64,000 bases of DNA from the NCBI RefSeq assembly GCF_000166395.1, contig NC_014655.1, forward strand, positions 1,984,001 to 2,048,000. Reading direction: 5' to 3'. This DNA is from Leadbetterella byssophila DSM 17132. Its GTDB lineage: Bacteria; Bacteroidota; Bacteroidia; Cytophagales; Spirosomataceae. Below the pieces are notes generated by a model, which searched no databases, had not been told where the DNA came from, and worked only from the letters and a program-made list of their open reading frames with translations. Shown piece by piece: positions 33,748 to 47,100 of the stretch; the stretch's first letter is position 1; each line of letters opens with the position of its first letter. A program made the position numbers and the translations under genes.

Positions 33748-35278
33748 GAAGCAAATACTCAAAGATAAACTAACCCAGGCTTCCCTGGGAGGTGGACAAG
33801 CGCGGATCGATTCTCAACATAAAAAAAACAAGCTCACTGCCAGAGAAAGAATCCATCTTCTCCTAGACGAAGGTAGTTTTGAAGAAACAGGAGCCTTAGT
33901 AGTACATAGAACTACTGATTTTGGGATGGAAGATCAGGTTTTCTACGGAGATGGAGTAGTTACCGGGTATGGAAGAGTGGCTAACCGACTAGTCTACGTG
34001 TACTCCCAGGACTTCACCGTTTTCGGAGGATCACTTTCGGAGACTCATGCTGAAAAGATCTGCAGGCTTATGGATATGGCCATGAAAAATGGAGCTCCCA
34101 TCATAGGACTGAATGATTCAGGAGGAGCTAGGATACAAGAAGGCGTAAGATCCCTTGGAGGTTATGCAGATATCTTCTATAGAAATGTAAGAGCCTCCGG
34201 AGTAGTGCCTCAAATCTCTGCCATCATGGGACCATGTGCAGGAGGTGCAGTCTATTCCCCTGCCATCACTGACTTTATCCTAATGGTAGAGAACTCCAGT
34301 TATATGTTTGTAACGGGTCCAAACGTGGTTAAAACCGTAACAAATGAAGAAGTTTCTTCTGAAGACCTAGGTGGAGCCTCCGCACATTCCGTTAAATCAG
34401 GCGTTACACATTTCACAGCGGTAAATGATTACGAATGTATAGCACAGATCAGAAAACTCCTAAGTTATATCCCTCAGAACTGTGAAGACAGGCCTCCTGC
34501 GCTTCCCTATACCTTTGGCACGGAAATCAGAGAGGATTTAGAGCAAATTATTCCGGATAATCCCAATCAACCTTACGACATGTATGCCATCATTGACGGC
34601 ATCATAGACGATGACAGTTTTTTTGAAGTTCATAAAAACTATGCTGATAATATCATCGTGGGTTTTGCGAGACTAGCCGGAAAAAGTATAGGTATCGTGG
34701 CAAACCAGCCCATGAGCCTAGCCGGAGTTCTAGATATTGAAGCTTCTAAGAAAGCGGCCAGATTTATCAGATTCTGCGATTGCTTCCATATCCCTTTACT
34801 CGTATTGGAAGATGTACCGGGCTTCTTACCGGGTACGGACCAGGAATGGAAAGGCATCATAACAAATGGAGCGAAATTGCTCTATGCTTTTTCAGAAGCC
34901 ACTGTTCCCAGAATTACGGTTATCACACGTAAAGCGTACGGAGGTGCATATGATGTGATGAACTCTAAACATATTGGCGCCGATTTTAACTTTGCTTGGC
35001 CAAGTGCTGAGATTGCAGTGATGGGTGCAAAAGGAGCTAGCGAGATCATATTTAAGAAGGAGATTTCTGAAGCAGATGATCCTGCAGCCAAGCTTTTGGA
35101 AAAAGAAAAAGAATATGCAGATCTATTTGCTAACCCATATCAAGCAGCCGGTAGAGGCTTCGTAGACGAGGTGATTGAGCCTAGGATGACCAGAAGAAAG
35201 TTGATCCGCGCTTTTGAATCCCTGGCCAATAAGACAGAACATTTGCCAAAGAAAAAACATGGAAACATACCTTTATAA
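33737..35278 (+). CDS. Acyl-CoA (propionyl-CoA) carboxylase carboxyltransferase subunit
   Basis: It transfers CO2 from carboxybiotin to propionyl-CoA. 513 residues with two crotonase-like halves. N-terminal landmarks are [19 protein letters not shown] and [19 protein letters not shown]. The oxyanion-hole glycines lie in [13 protein letters not shown]-like sequence and in [14 protein letters not shown]. The C-terminal half has [13 protein letters not shown] and [14 protein letters not shown]. It completes the split carboxylase with the carrier and biotin carboxylase genes, and its product feeds the mutase. A WYL regulator gene follows with no gap. Methylmalonyl-CoA epimerase is not encoded here. 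Confidence 0.94.
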   Translation: MQDKKQILKDKLTQASLGGGQARIDSQHKKNKLTARERIHLLLDEGSFEETGALVVHRTTDFGMEDQVFYGDGVVTGYGRVANRLVYVYSQDFTVFGGSLSETHAEKICRLMDMAMKNGAPIIGLNDSGGARIQEGVRSLGGYADIFYRNVRASGVVPQISAIMGPCAGGAVYSPAITDFILMVENSSYMFVTGPNVVKTVTNEEVSSEDLGGASAHSVKSGVTHFTAVNDYECIAQIRKLLSYIPQNCEDRPPALPYTFGTEIREDLEQIIPDNPNQPYDMYAIIDGIIDDDSFFEVHKNYADNIIVGFARLAGKSIGIVANQPMSLAGVLDIEASKKAARFIRFCDCFHIPLLVLEDVPGFLPGTDQEWKGIITNGAKLLYAFSEATVPRITVITRKAYGGAYDVMNSKHIGADFNFAWPSAEIAVMGAKGASEIIFKKEISEADDPAAKLLEKEKEYADLFANPYQAAGRGFVDEVIEPRMTRRKLIRAFESLANKTEHLPKKKHGNIPL

Positions 35279-36226
35279 ATGCAGGATGAAAGCATAAAAA
35301 GATTTAACCGACTAATAGCGCTACTGACCTCCTTACAAACCAAGAGAATCATCAAAGCACAGGATCTTGCGGAAAGATTTGGCGTCAGTTTACGCACTAT
35401 CTACAGAGACATTAGAGCTTTAGAACAAGCCGGTGTACCTATCCTTTCGGAAGCAGGAGTGGGATATTCCTTGATGGATGGTTATAGAATCCCACCCGTC
35501 ATGTTTACGCGAGAGGAAGCAGGCAGCCTGGTTACTGCCGAAAAGCTAATGAGAAGCCTCTCGGATAAATCATTGGGTAACCAATTCACCTCAGCAGTAG
35601 AAAAGATCAGATCCGTTCTCAAAACATACGACAAAGAATGGCTGGATTCCTTAGATGAAACCATTCAGGTTCGCGTGCCAAAGGTCATGTTCAACGAAGA
35701 AATCGAAGATTCTCTACAGGTGGTCATTCACAGCATAGCCGACCGAAAATCGATCATCATGAAATATAAGACCTTTTACGGTGAAGAATCTGAACGAGAG
35801 ATTGAACCGGTAGGTATATTTCATGAAAATAACAATTGGTACATCTTGGGATTTTGTCTACTTAGAAATGATTACAGGCAGTTTAGAACAGATCGCATTA
35901 TTAAAATTAACAGAACTCAAAATAGGTTTCACCGTCAACATCCCTCACTTTCTTATTTCCTGAAGGAAAATACAGACATTCCTAGAGTTAAAGTGCGTTT
36001 ACTCGTGGATCCCAAGATTGCCAACTATCTTAGCTCTTCGCGGCACAATTATGGGTATGTTTCAGAGAGGATGTCAGAAAAAGGGATAGAGATGACCTTT
36101 GAAACCATAGAAATCAGCGAAGCATTCCCCCGCTGGTTCCTATGTTTCGGTGATCATATGCAGATTTTGGAGCCGGAAGAGCTAAAAGAAAACGTGCGAA
36201 AATTGATAAGTAAGATATCAGTTTAG
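35279..36226 (+). CDS. YafY-type transcriptional regulator (HTH_11 and WYL domains)
   Basis: 315 residues. An N-terminal winged helix (about 8-60; RIIKAQDLAERFGVSLRTIY, RDIRALEQAGVPI) is followed by a linker and a WYL domain (about 150-235; IEPVGIFHENNNWYILGFCL, then QFRTDRI) and a WCX C-terminal extension. WYL proteins bind a ligand and switch transcription. The gene abuts the carboxyltransferase stop, so it is part of the propionate operon and may control it (inference). Its stop codon overlaps, tail to tail, with the stop of the convergent DinB-like gene (36223-36226). Confidence 0.9.
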   Translation: MQDESIKRFNRLIALLTSLQTKRIIKAQDLAERFGVSLRTIYRDIRALEQAGVPILSEAGVGYSLMDGYRIPPVMFTREEAGSLVTAEKLMRSLSDKSLGNQFTSAVEKIRSVLKTYDKEWLDSLDETIQVRVPKVMFNEEIEDSLQVVIHSIADRKSIIMKYKTFYGEESEREIEPVGIFHENNNWYILGFCLLRNDYRQFRTDRIIKINRTQNRFHRQHPSLSYFLKENTDIPRVKVRLLVDPKIANYLSSSRHNYGYVSERMSEKGIEMTFETIEISEAFPRWFLCFGDHMQILEPEELKENVRKLISKISV

Positions 36227-36681
36227 CGTTCCCAAAAGAATGGAGGTTGAATGCCTAAAGATCGGAGATAAACGAAACCTTGCCCTCTATGGTGGATCTC
36301 GTTCTCAACAAAATACAGAATGGCATCTATAACAGAACTTTCATATTGACCGAAAAGATTAACTCTTTCAAGGTACTTTTCACTTGGCAAGTCGGCCCAG
36401 AATTTATCTATCCTCGCCGTTTCAGCATCCCATTTATCTAGGAGCTCATGCTTAGTCTGATAAGAAGCATGCTCGTCAAATTTTTGTCGAACACCGGTGA
36501 CGATCTCTTCGATACCCGGACCTTCCACAGCTAGTAATTCCTTAATCATATCTCCGAAGGTTCTCATCCCTCCTATGGAGAAGGAGAACAATTGATCTTC
36601 AGGGAATGCTTCTATGACTCTGCGAGTAAGTCTTCTGTTTGCTTGCCAGATGTCTAACCATTTTGAAGCTGATATTTGCAT
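36223..36681 (-). CDS. DinB-like (four-helix metalloenzyme) protein
   Basis: 152 residues from MQISASKWLDIWQANRRLTR; an upstream in-frame ATG at 36750 overlaps the preceding gene and adds a non-family tail. The DinB/YfiT four-helix pattern is visible with His-containing helix segment YFVENEIHHRGQGFVYLRSL near the C-terminus and GGMRTFGDMIKELLAVE in the second helix. The family includes thiol transferases and damage-inducible proteins; the role here is unknown. It lies 61 bases downstream of the ferredoxin reductase gene on the same strand. Confidence 0.82.
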   Translation of the reverse strand: MQISASKWLDIWQANRRLTRRVIEAFPEDQLFSFSIGGMRTFGDMIKELLAVEGPGIEEIVTGVRQKFDEHASYQTKHELLDKWDAETARIDKFWADLPSEKYLERVNLFGQYESSVIDAILYFVENEIHHRGQGFVYLRSLGIQPPFFWER

Positions 36682-36742
36682 AGTTGTATTTGTTTTTTTT
36701 TCAAAATTAACTATGCTCCGCGACAAGGGCATGTCAGCAGCT

Positions 36743-37777
36743 TTAATCAATTTCGATGACTACTCCGGGACCTTGCGGACGAGAAACGCAAGTTAGCACG
36801 TAGCCTTCATCCTTCTCCTTATCCGTCAAACCGTCATCTTCATCCATCTTCACTTGACCTTCTAAACATTTGCCTAAACATGCTGTACACATTCCGGCCT
36901 GACAAGAATAAGGTAAATCAATATCTAATTCCAAAGCGGCTTCAAGTATAGTTTGGTGCGGTGCTACTTCAAACACATGGGTTTCACCATCGTATTTTAC
37001 AGTAACCGTTTGAGCGGTTTGCTCCGGAAGAATTTCATCTTCCTCAATAGTAGGTGCATTGAATCTTTCATAGTGGATCCTGTCTTCGGGAATCTCAAAT
37101 AAGGTATAAACCTTTTGAAGGTCATCCATCATCTTTTCCGGGCCACACATGTAGAAGGAATCATTTTTGAAATCTACGCCATGATCTTTCATGAACCAGA
37201 TCACATTAGCCTCGTGTATACGCCCTTTATGCCCTACCCAGTAATCTCCGGGTCTGCTTAAGATATAAACTACTGTAAATCTACCCCTGTACGTACTTTC
37301 CAGTTCTCTCAACTGTTCCTTAAAGATGATACTATGCTCATTTCTATTACCATAAATGAGAAGAATCTTCTTATTTGTAGTTCTTAGAAGAGTTTTGATC
37401 AAAGACATCAACGGTGTAATGCCAGAACCTGCACCTATAAACACTAGATTACCTTCGGTCTCAGTATAGGTAAATCTTCCCATAGGAGGAAGGACCTCCA
37501 GAAAATCTCCTGCTTTGACATGGTCTACTAAATAATTAGACACTAAGCCTCCCGGTACGCGTTTTACGGTAATTGCTAAACCGGAATCAGTCACTGGAGA
37601 GCTAGAGAAGGAATAACTTCTGCGCACTTTCTTCCCATCCGGACCAGGAATCAGCACCGTTAGGAACTGACCTGCTTCATAGGAGATTTGACCGCTTATG
37701 GGATGCCAAAAATGAATACTAACGGTATCCTCTGTTTCTTGAACTATTTTTTGGACTTGCAGAAAGTACGAATTCAT
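36743..37777 (-). CDS. Ferredoxin-NADP reductase-type oxidoreductase with C-terminal 2Fe-2S ferredoxin domain (PaaE-like)
   Basis: 344 residues in three domains. An FAD-binding barrel has the motif RRSYSFSSSP, an NAD(P)-binding domain has VFIGAGSGITPLMSLIKTLL and YMCGPEKMMDDLQ, and a plant-type ferredoxin domain has Cys ligands in CQAGMCTACLGKC with a final LTCVS. This architecture is shared by phenylacetyl-CoA epoxidase reductase PaaE and other oxygenase reductases that pass electrons from NADPH. No oxygenase gene is adjacent, so the electron acceptor is unknown. A TAACTTTG box lies 18-25 bases upstream of the start. Confidence 0.9.
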   Translation of the reverse strand: MNSYFLQVQKIVQETEDTVSIHFWHPISGQISYEAGQFLTVLIPGPDGKKVRRSYSFSSSPVTDSGLAITVKRVPGGLVSNYLVDHVKAGDFLEVLPPMGRFTYTETEGNLVFIGAGSGITPLMSLIKTLLRTTNKKILLIYGNRNEHSIIFKEQLRELESTYRGRFTVVYILSRPGDYWVGHKGRIHEANVIWFMKDHGVDFKNDSFYMCGPEKMMDDLQKVYTLFEIPEDRIHYERFNAPTIEEDEILPEQTAQTVTVKYDGETHVFEVAPHQTILEAALELDIDLPYSCQAGMCTACLGKCLEGQVKMDEDDGLTDKEKDEGYVLTCVSRPQGPGVVIEID

Positions 37778-37794
37778 AGACTTTAAAAATTGCG

Positions 37795-37802
37795 CAAAGT
37801 TA
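37795..37802 (-). promoter_or_regulatory. -7 box of the ferredoxin reductase gene
   Basis: The minus strand reads TAACTTTG, an exact consensus match 17 bases before the ATG at 37777; a TTG lies 24 bases upstream of it, slightly far for a -33 element. Confidence 0.5.
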
Positions 37803-37830
37803 CGAATAATTCCGCTTGACCTAGTTCAAA

Positions 37831-37860
37831 AAAAAGGCCTGCATATCGCAGGCCCCTTTT
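37831..37860 (-). terminator. Terminator of the giant surface protein gene
   Basis: The minus strand reads GGCCTGC-GATAT-GCAGGCC followed by a run of T residues, starting seven bases after the stop codon at 37862. Confidence 0.9.
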
Positions 37861-37861
37861 C

Positions 37862-38150
37862 TTATTTTTCGATCGTGATATAATCTATGATGTATTTGCT
37901 CTGTCCGGCTAACTTCAACTTGTAGAAGTAAGTACCTGAAGGAACCGTAGTATTTCCAGGTATTAGACCTGTATTTGCTTTACCATCCCATCCAGAAGTA
38001 GAAACGGTTTCTCCGTCTTCCTCATATAGGACAGCTCCGTAACGGTTCACTATCTGTAACTTCTCAATCTTAGCATTGCCTTTCAACTCAATCTTCCAGT
38101 TATCGTTCTTACCATCACCATTTGGTGAGAAACCTTCCGGAATTTCTACC
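37862..38150 (-). other. T9SS type B C-terminal sorting domain of the giant protein
   Basis: The final 95 or so residues begin at EIPEGFSPNGDGKNDNW and contain IVNRYGAVLYEE, SGWDGKANTG and VPSGTYFYKL, the standard landmarks of the gliding-motility-associated C-terminal domain. Confidence 0.92.
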
Positions 38151-41100
38151 AGTCCTCTAGGATCAGAGCCCGGAACTGTAAACTCAGTTGGTGTACTCGA
38201 AGAAGGAATAATCTCTAGTCCTGCATTTGATATGTCAGTTAGAAGACTATCTCCATCCATTCCGTAACCTGTAACCGAATTACTGTACGGTCCATAATGA
38301 TCACCGAAGACCACGGTCACTTTGAATTCTACAGAATCTGTCTGACCAGGGGCTAAGATAGATTCCGCTTCAGGCAACAAGATTCTCACATCATCTTTAC
38401 CGTTAAAGTCAGGATTCGGCACCCAGGTAGACCCTTCGTTTACTACAGGTTTACCACTTACTGTAAAGTCAATAGCATCAGCGAAGGTGTTCATCAAACT
38501 ATCCACTGCATATACATGGGTTAAGGTATCAGCGCCATAGTTCTTGATCTTCACTCTGTAGGTTACTTCATAAGCAGTACCGTCATTCACGAATGCCGTA
38601 TCAACAACTGCCAGAGCCACTCCAATTCCGTAAGATGTACTTCCGTCTCCCACCTGGAAGCGGGTTGGAACGTTGTTGTTCGTAGGATCACCATCCATAT
38701 CAGGATCCGGATTCACTCCATCAGTTGAACGATCAGAGATAGAACCTGAGTAAACGGTAGCAGAGTTAATGAAGGTCATAGAAGCGTTATTACCTAAGTT
38801 CACAAACACATCCATTCTTACATTTAATGTACTACCTGAAGCAATCTGACTTTGACTTGGAATCAATAGATCCGTATGTTCACCTACTCCGGTATAATTA
38901 GGATTCACTACCAATCCGGAATCTGCGCTTACATGTACAGAGTCAATACTTACTAGTGGTCCGAAGGTGTTTGACAAGGTATCTCTCAAGCTGATGTTAG
39001 AAAGATCATTCTTACCCATATTAGCTAGAGTAAATACAAACGGCACCTTATAACGATTACCTATTTCTGCTTTCGTCACTGCACCCACTGCCTTAGCAAG
39101 TCCGATTAAGGAATCCGCAGCAGCACTATCATTTATCACCCAAGTAGATGAGTTATTGTTAGTGTTTGTGTCATTCTGAACTACAGAGATGAGTTCAGCT
39201 TTGTTCAAGATTCTACCGTTAGTAGTCACTTTTGCAGAGTAAGTAACATCTACACTTTGACCAGGAGCTAAGGTATCTATACTTACCCTCACTTGACCAT
39301 TTTCCATAAAGGCGTTCTCACTGATTTGCATCACTTGTAAGCCTTGAGGAACTATGTCTCTCACCTTGATGTCAGAAGCTCCACGCTCTCCTATATTCTT
39401 GATGGTAACAGTGTAGGTTATGTCATCATTGATCTGAGCGGTAGTCTTATCACCCACTTTTTCTATGGCTACATCTACTGCATCCGGATAGATCGGATTT
39501 TGACAATCACCGCTGATCTCTACCTTAACTGGAGTTCCTTCACTAAAGCATCCGGTAGAACTTCTTTCAAACAAGTAGTACGTTCCGGCTGTTACCTGAG
39601 CTGATGTCACCAATGGAGTAGACGGGCTATTTCCATAGTGGAACTCAAACACATTTCCAGCTCCAGGTTCTCCAAGTATAGCATTTCTCAAGTCTACATA
39701 GGCTAACGGACAGATATTGTTCAAAGTCTCAATAGCCACCGGCTTAGGTAAAGTTGATGTCACCGTTATAGTTAATGGAGCAGAAGAAGCACTTTCACAA
39801 GTAGCGCTTACACATTTCGCGGTGTAAGTTGTAGCTCCTACTGTTTCAGCTGTAAAGCTGATAGATGCACCTGTCTGTCCATTGCTCCAAACCACCTGAC
39901 CTACACAGTTTTGAGCGGTTAAGATCACTTGTGTTCCTACGCAAGTTCCGTTACCCACTGAAGAGATTAAGGTTGGCGCTAATCCGCATTCTCCATTGCC
40001 ACATTCTGCCGCTGACTTCACATTCAAAGTAAAGCTTCCTACGGCTTCACACTCATTCACAGGAACCGGATTACATACACTGATTTCCGTTTCATCATCA
40101 CTGAAGCAAGCACCTTTATCTACAGAGCTATAGTTAGCCCCTTCATGTAGACCTTGTATCTCACCAATGTACACTAAGGAGATCACTTTATATTCACCTG
40201 CCTGTACTTGAGTAAACTTAGGTTGATCCTTCACTTGAAGTATACCATAAGAAAGATCCGTTAATAGATACTTGGTATGCATTCCGTTCGGGTTATTCTG
40301 AGTTTCCACTTGGAAGATAATATCTCCTACATGGAAGTCACAGCTACTTACAGACTCCTCAGTTACACATACTGCTGTATAGGTAGTGGTGGTTCCGGCT
40401 GTAATGTGAAGTACATTACCCGTTACACCATTTGACCACTTAATTACTCCGTTCGAACATCCGCTGGCGGTTAAGGTTACAGCATCACCTACACAGTACG
40501 AAGATTTATCGCTAGTGATTGAGATACTTCCTCCTTTCGCTACAATGGTTACAGCATTTGAAGCTTCAGATGTACCGCAGCTCGTCTTGCATATTGCTGT
40601 ATACACTCCGGCACTAACTTCAATTTGCTGTCCTTGCTGACCAGTAGACCATACTATGGTACCACCTGTACATCCGCTGGCAGTCAAGATTGCTTTCTCA
40701 TCACCACAAACTCCATCTTTGTTAGCAGAGATTGTTGGAGTACTTGGCACCTCAGCTGTGTCATCAATCTCAACAGCTATACAAGCTATCGATTCGTTTC
40801 CGCAAGCGTCAATACATGTTGCAGTGTACACACCCGCACCTACCTGAATGCTGAATCCTGTGGCTCCTGTAGACCAATGGATAGTACCACCTACACACCC
40901 GCTAGCAGTCAGAGTAGCCTTTTCAGATCCGCAGATAGAATTTCTATCCGAAGTAACCACTGGAGGTTCAGGAGAGCCCCCTTCGTGGATTTGGATCGAT
41001 GCTACATCAGAGGTACCACATGCTGTAGTACAAGTTACAGTATAAGATCCGGCACCCACTTGTATACTTGTTCCTGTCATACCGTTAGACCATTGTAGCG

Positions 41101-44100
41101 TACCTGAACAACCACTTGCAGTTAAGGTCACCTTCTGATCTCCACATACACCATCTCCAGAAGATGCGATGGTTGGTTTAGCAGGTTTTTCAGATGTACC
41201 AATGTGGATCGGAGCTGAAGACTCAGACACCCCACACGAAGAAGTACAAGTTGCTGTATATGTACCTGATCCCACCTGAATCGAAGTACCATTAGCACCA
41301 TTCGACCAAGTCACTGTACCAGCACAACCGTTAGCTGTCAGCGTAGCCGTTTCATCAGTACAAACTGTAGACTTATCTGCAACAATCTGAGGTGCTGCTG
41401 GCTTCTCAGAAGTACCTATCTGTACTGTATTTGAAACATCCGATGTTCCACAAGAAGTTGTACAAGTAGCAGTGTACGTTCCTGCACCCACTTGAATGCT
41501 TGCTCCTGTAGCTCCGTTTGACCAAGTAATAGTTCCTGAACAACCCGTAGCTGTAATTGTTGCTAGCTCAGCATCACAAACAGTAGCTTTATTCGAAGCG
41601 ATCTGAGGTGCTGAAGGTCTATCAGAAGTTCCAATAGTCACTGCAACTGAAGCATCTGAAGTGCCACATTCCGTAGTACAAGTGGCTGTATAGCTACCCA
41701 CACCTACTTGAATGCTAGAACCTGTAGCTCCTGTAGACCAGGTTACTGTTCCTGCACAACCGCTCGCTGTGATCGTTGCTTTTTCACCCTCACAAACATT
41801 CGACTTGTTAGCTACCACGCTTGGTGCTGCAGGTTTATCTGATGTACCAATGCTAATAGTAGTAGACGCATCAGACGTTCCACAAGCCGTAGTACAAGTA
41901 GCGGTATAAGTACCTACACCTACTTGAATCACACTTACCGTTTGACCGGTAGACCAGGTTACTGTACCCACACATCCTGATGCAGTTAATGTAGCTTTCT
42001 CAGCTCCACAAACCTTGGTTTTATTAGCTACAACCTGAGGTGCAGCAGGTTTGTCTGAAGTACCTATGGTAACTGTATTGGAAGCCTGTGAGGTTCCGCA
42101 AGCCGTAGTACAAGTAGCAGTATAAGTACCTACACCCACTTGAATCACACTTACCGTCTGACCGGTAGACCAGGTTAGTGTACCCGTACATCCACTAGCA
42201 GTTAAGGTAGCTTTTTCAGTTCCACAAACAGTCAACTTATCAGGTTGAATCACTGGTGCAGAAGGTACTTGCCCGGTTTGGATAGTTACACTATTTGAAG
42301 CCGGAGAATTACCACAAGTTCCAGTACATATTGCTGTATAAGTACCTGCTCCTACTTCTATGGTTGCCGTTGTAGCACCATTTGACCAAAGTATAGATCC
42401 TGTACAGCCAGTAGCTGTTAGAGTGGCTTTTTCAGTTCCACATACCACGGACTTATTCGCACTGATGCTAGGAGCATTTGGCACATTTGTTCTTTTTATT
42501 ATCACCGGATTAGATGCCGGAGAAGTTCCACATGCAGTAGTACAAGTTACAGTATATGTACCTTCACCTACTACAATACTTTGTTCTGTAGAACCATTTG
42601 ACCACTTCACTGTTCCGTTACATCCTATCGCTGTCAAAGTAGCTTTCTCTTCTCCACAGATAGACGGTTTATCTACAGTAATGCTTGGAGCATTTGGAGT
42701 TTGAGAAGTGCCAATCGTTACCGGAACTGATTTATCAGATGTTCCGCAAGCACTTGTACATGTCGCAGTGTACGTTCCAGCACCCACCTCAATGCTATTA
42801 CCAGTAGCACCTGTCGACCACTTGATAGTACCGGCACACCCATGAGCAGTTAAAGTAGCCTTTTCAGTTCCACATACGTTCAATTTATCAGCCATCACAG
42901 CAGGAGCTGCAGGCTTATCAGAAGAACCTATAGTTACAGAAGTCGAAGCATCTGAAGTTCCACAAGCTGTAGTACATTTCACAAAGTATGTGCCTTTACC
43001 TACCTGGATACTGTTACCGGTAGCTCCGGTTGACCAAGTCAAGGTACCTGTACATCCTGAAGCTGTCAATGTTGCCTTTTCACCCTCACATACGGTAGGC
43101 TTATCTACCACGATAGAAGGAGCTGATGGTTTATCTCCAGAAGAAATCGTTACCGGATTCGAAGCATCAGATGTACCACAGGCTGTTGTACAAGTTGCAT
43201 AGTATGTACCTGAACCTACCGCAATGGTATTTCCGGTACCTAAGCTCACACCTCCAGTTTCGCTTGGACGATACCATGTGATAGTACCTGTGCAAGCTGT
43301 AGCTGTTAATGTAGCTTTATCTGTACCACATACAGCGTACTTATCAGGGCTGATCGACGGCTTAGTAGGCACCTGCTCGTGTTTAATGGTCACCGGTCCG
43401 GCGTTAACTGCGCCTCCACACTCGGTTCTACAAGTAGCACTATAGGTTCCTGCACCCACTTCGATGCTATATCCACTCATTCCATTAGACCAAGTTACAG
43501 TACCACCTTCACATCCTGTAGCCTTAATGATAGCTTTCTCCGTACCGCAAACCATGGCTTTAGAACTGGAAATCATAAAGTTAGCAGGAGTTTGCTCCTT
43601 AGTAATAGTCACTGCCGCAGAATTATCAGAAGCCCCACAAGTAGTCACACAAACTACCCTGTACGTTCCTGCTCCTACAGTAATACTGTTACCTGTACTT
43701 CCGTTAGACCATTGTAGTGTTCCACCCGCACAGCCTGTTGCAGTTAGTATAGCTTTTTCATCTCCACACAGTACAGATTTAGATGGAGTAATCACAGGAG
43801 CTTGAGGTTTAGCTCCATCCTTGATTTCAATCTCATCTGAGTGTTCAGAAGATCCACATGTATTCTTACAGATTGCAGTGTATTTACCCGCTTTTACTAA
43901 GATTGGAGATCCAGTCATTCCATTGCTCCATACTATGTTACCACCCGTAGGACAAGTAGCTGTTAAAGTAGCTTTCTCTTCACCACATACGATGTCCTTA
44001 TTCGCTTTCACGATAGGTTTCGTAGGAACCGGTCCTGATTTGATTTCAAGGTTCTGTGATTTCTCAGATACCCCACAAGTATTCACGCATACTGCATAGT

Positions 44101-47100
44101 AAGTACCTGCTCCTACCTGTCTTGTAGGTTGAGTGCTACCATCACTCCACATTACAGTTCCACTTGTACAAGTAGCTGTAATCGTGGCTTTCTCACTGTC
44201 ACATACTGTGCTCACGTTTGTTTTTACAATAGGAGCGCTAGGAAGCTGACCAGAATTTATGGTTACAGGTGTTGAAGACCCGCTTAATCCACAATCCGAC
44301 TGACACTTAGCACTATATGTACCTGCGCCTACACTTCTTGGGTTCTGAGTATTTCCATCGCTCCAAACCACTGTACCTGAAGCACAGTATGCGGTTAAAG
44401 TAACTAGATCAGTTCCACAAATTTGAGTTCCAGAAGGAGTGACAACAGGGACAGAAGGAGTATTTCCTTTTCTAATTACTACCGGTTCTGCTGCTGGCGA
44501 ACTACCACATTCACTGGTACAAGTTGCAGTGTATGTACCTGCTCCCACTTGAATGCTTGATGTAGTTGCTCCATTGCTCCAAGTTACTGAGGTACCAGTC
44601 TGGCAAGTAGCCACCAAAGTTGCCTTTTCCGTTCCACAAACTTCGAACTTATCTACATGAATGCTTGGAGCTTGAGGTGTAGGCTTATGTTCGATGGTAA
44701 CTGTATTAGATTGAACAGATATACCGCAATCGTTCTTACAGAAAGCGTAATAAGTTCCCGCTCCTACAAATCTTGGATTTGCCACCGTTCCATCACTCCA
44801 TTGAACTGTACCTGAAGTACAAGTAGCAGTTAACATAGCCTTATCTGTTCCACAAACTTCAGGTTTGTTTGAAGTCACTGTAGGTGCACTAGGCTTATCA
44901 CCATTTCCTATTACTATAGGTTCTGAGGAAGCTGAAGTTCCACAAGTGTTAACACAAGTAGCCGTATACGTTCCTGCACCCACTAGGACAGGACTGCCTG
45001 TTGCTCCATGACTCCAAGTCAATGTTCCACCCGTAGGACAAGTTCCCGTTAGAGTAGCTTTCTCGTTACCACAAACGCTATATTTATTCGTATTTGTTAC
45101 TGGTTTTTGAGGTCCAGGTGATCCTTGAATCACAATTGGTAAAGCAGCCTCAGAATTTCCACATGAGCTTACGCAAATGGCCGTGTAAGTTCCAATTCCT
45201 ACATATCTAGGATTTTGAGTATTACCGTCACTCCAAAGTACTGTTCCTACAGTACAAGTAGCCGTCAAGGTAGCCTTGTCATCACCACATAATGTAGTTT
45301 TATTTGTTGCAATCACAGGTTTAACTGGATTCGGAACCACTTTGATAGTCACCTTTGTCTCAGCTGAAGTTCCACAAGAACTGATACAAACTGCTTTATA
45401 AGTTCCTGCACCTACAGTAATTGGATTTCCGGTTTGACCACTTGTCCACTGTAAAGTTGAACCTGCAGGGCAAGTAGCTGTAATTACAGTAGTTCCTTCT
45501 CCACAAACTGCCTCATTCAATGGAGTCAATGTTGGTGATGTAGGTTTATCTACCGGTGTAATCACTACCGTTTTCGAATTTCCTGAAACACCACAAGAAT
45601 TGATACAAACTGCGGTATATGAACCAGCTCCCACTAATATACTAGGAGTAGTAGCTCCAGTTACCCATTTCACTGTACCGCTTGTACAGCTTGCCGTCAG
45701 CGTTACTTTTTCTGTTCCACAAACTTCTAGTGCACTTGCAGTGATTTCCGGTTTAGTAGGAAGTTCACCCGTAGTGATCGTTATAGGTTCAGAGCTTGGC
45801 GAAGATCCACAAGTGTTCTTGCACACCGCGAAGTATGTTCCGGCTGACACTAGTATTGGATTACCTGTAGTACCGTTACTCCATTCAAGCGTTCCTCCTG
45901 TAGGACATGTACCCGTCAACATGGCTTTTTCATCACCACATACAGCCAGTTTATTTGCTTGAATTACTGGTTTTCCAGGAACCTTACCCACTTCTATCTT
46001 GATGGTCTCCGAAGCATCAGAAAGACCACAATCATTTTTACAATATGCTGTATAAGTACCGATACCTACTTCAATTGGGCTACCGGTTGCTCCGTTACTC
46101 CACATTACTGAGCCAGTAGAACAAGTAGCCGTTAAAGTCGCCTTTTCACCATCACATAGTGAAGGCTTAGAAGCATTCACTATTGGTTTACTAGGCACAT
46201 TACCCGGTACAATAGTGATAGACTCAGATTGAGGAGAAGTTCCACAATCATTCACACAAGTGGCCCAGTAAGTACCAGGAGTCACTTGGATCTGAAGTGC
46301 TGTCATTCCATTTGACCAACGAAGATTACCTCCTGCAGGACAACTACCGGTAAGTGTTGCCAATTCTGCACCACAAACCACATTCTTATCAACGGTGATC
46401 GTTGGTTTGCTAGGTTGTAATCCCGGAACAATAGTGATAGGCGTAGATTGTGGTGAACTTCCGCAATTATTCACACACGTAGCGGTGTAAGTTCCTTGTC
46501 CCACTAATATTGGGCTTCCAGAAACTCCATGACTCCAAGTCAAAGTACCGCCCGTAGGACATGTACCGGTTAGAGTCACTTTTTCATCTCCACAAACGCT
46601 AGTACGGTTAGCAGAGATTCTAGGTGCAGAAGGAGTACCACCGTTTTCTATGCTGATCACATTAGAAGATGGAGAGGTTCCACAAGCGTTTTCACAACGT
46701 GCGCTATAAACACCTACACCTACTTGGATTTGAGATCCTCTCATACCATTATCCCAAACTAACTCACCACCTAGCGGACAGTTACCAGAAAGAATTGCTT
46801 TTTCATTTCCACAAACTCCGGTAACGTTACTTGTGATCACAGGTTTTCCTGGAGTTGGGCCGGTGGTAATACTAACCGGATCAGATGCTACAGATGTACC
46901 ACACTCATTTACACATTTAGCGGCATATATACCTACACCCACCATTACAGAAGAGTTAAAGCTATTTACACCTATCCATGATACTGTACCTGAAGTACAG
47001 AAGGCCGTTAATTTTACCTTTTCATCTCCACAAACAGTAGTCTCTTCAGCTACAATGATTGGTTTATTAGGAGCACCACCAGTAGTGATGGTGATTGGAT

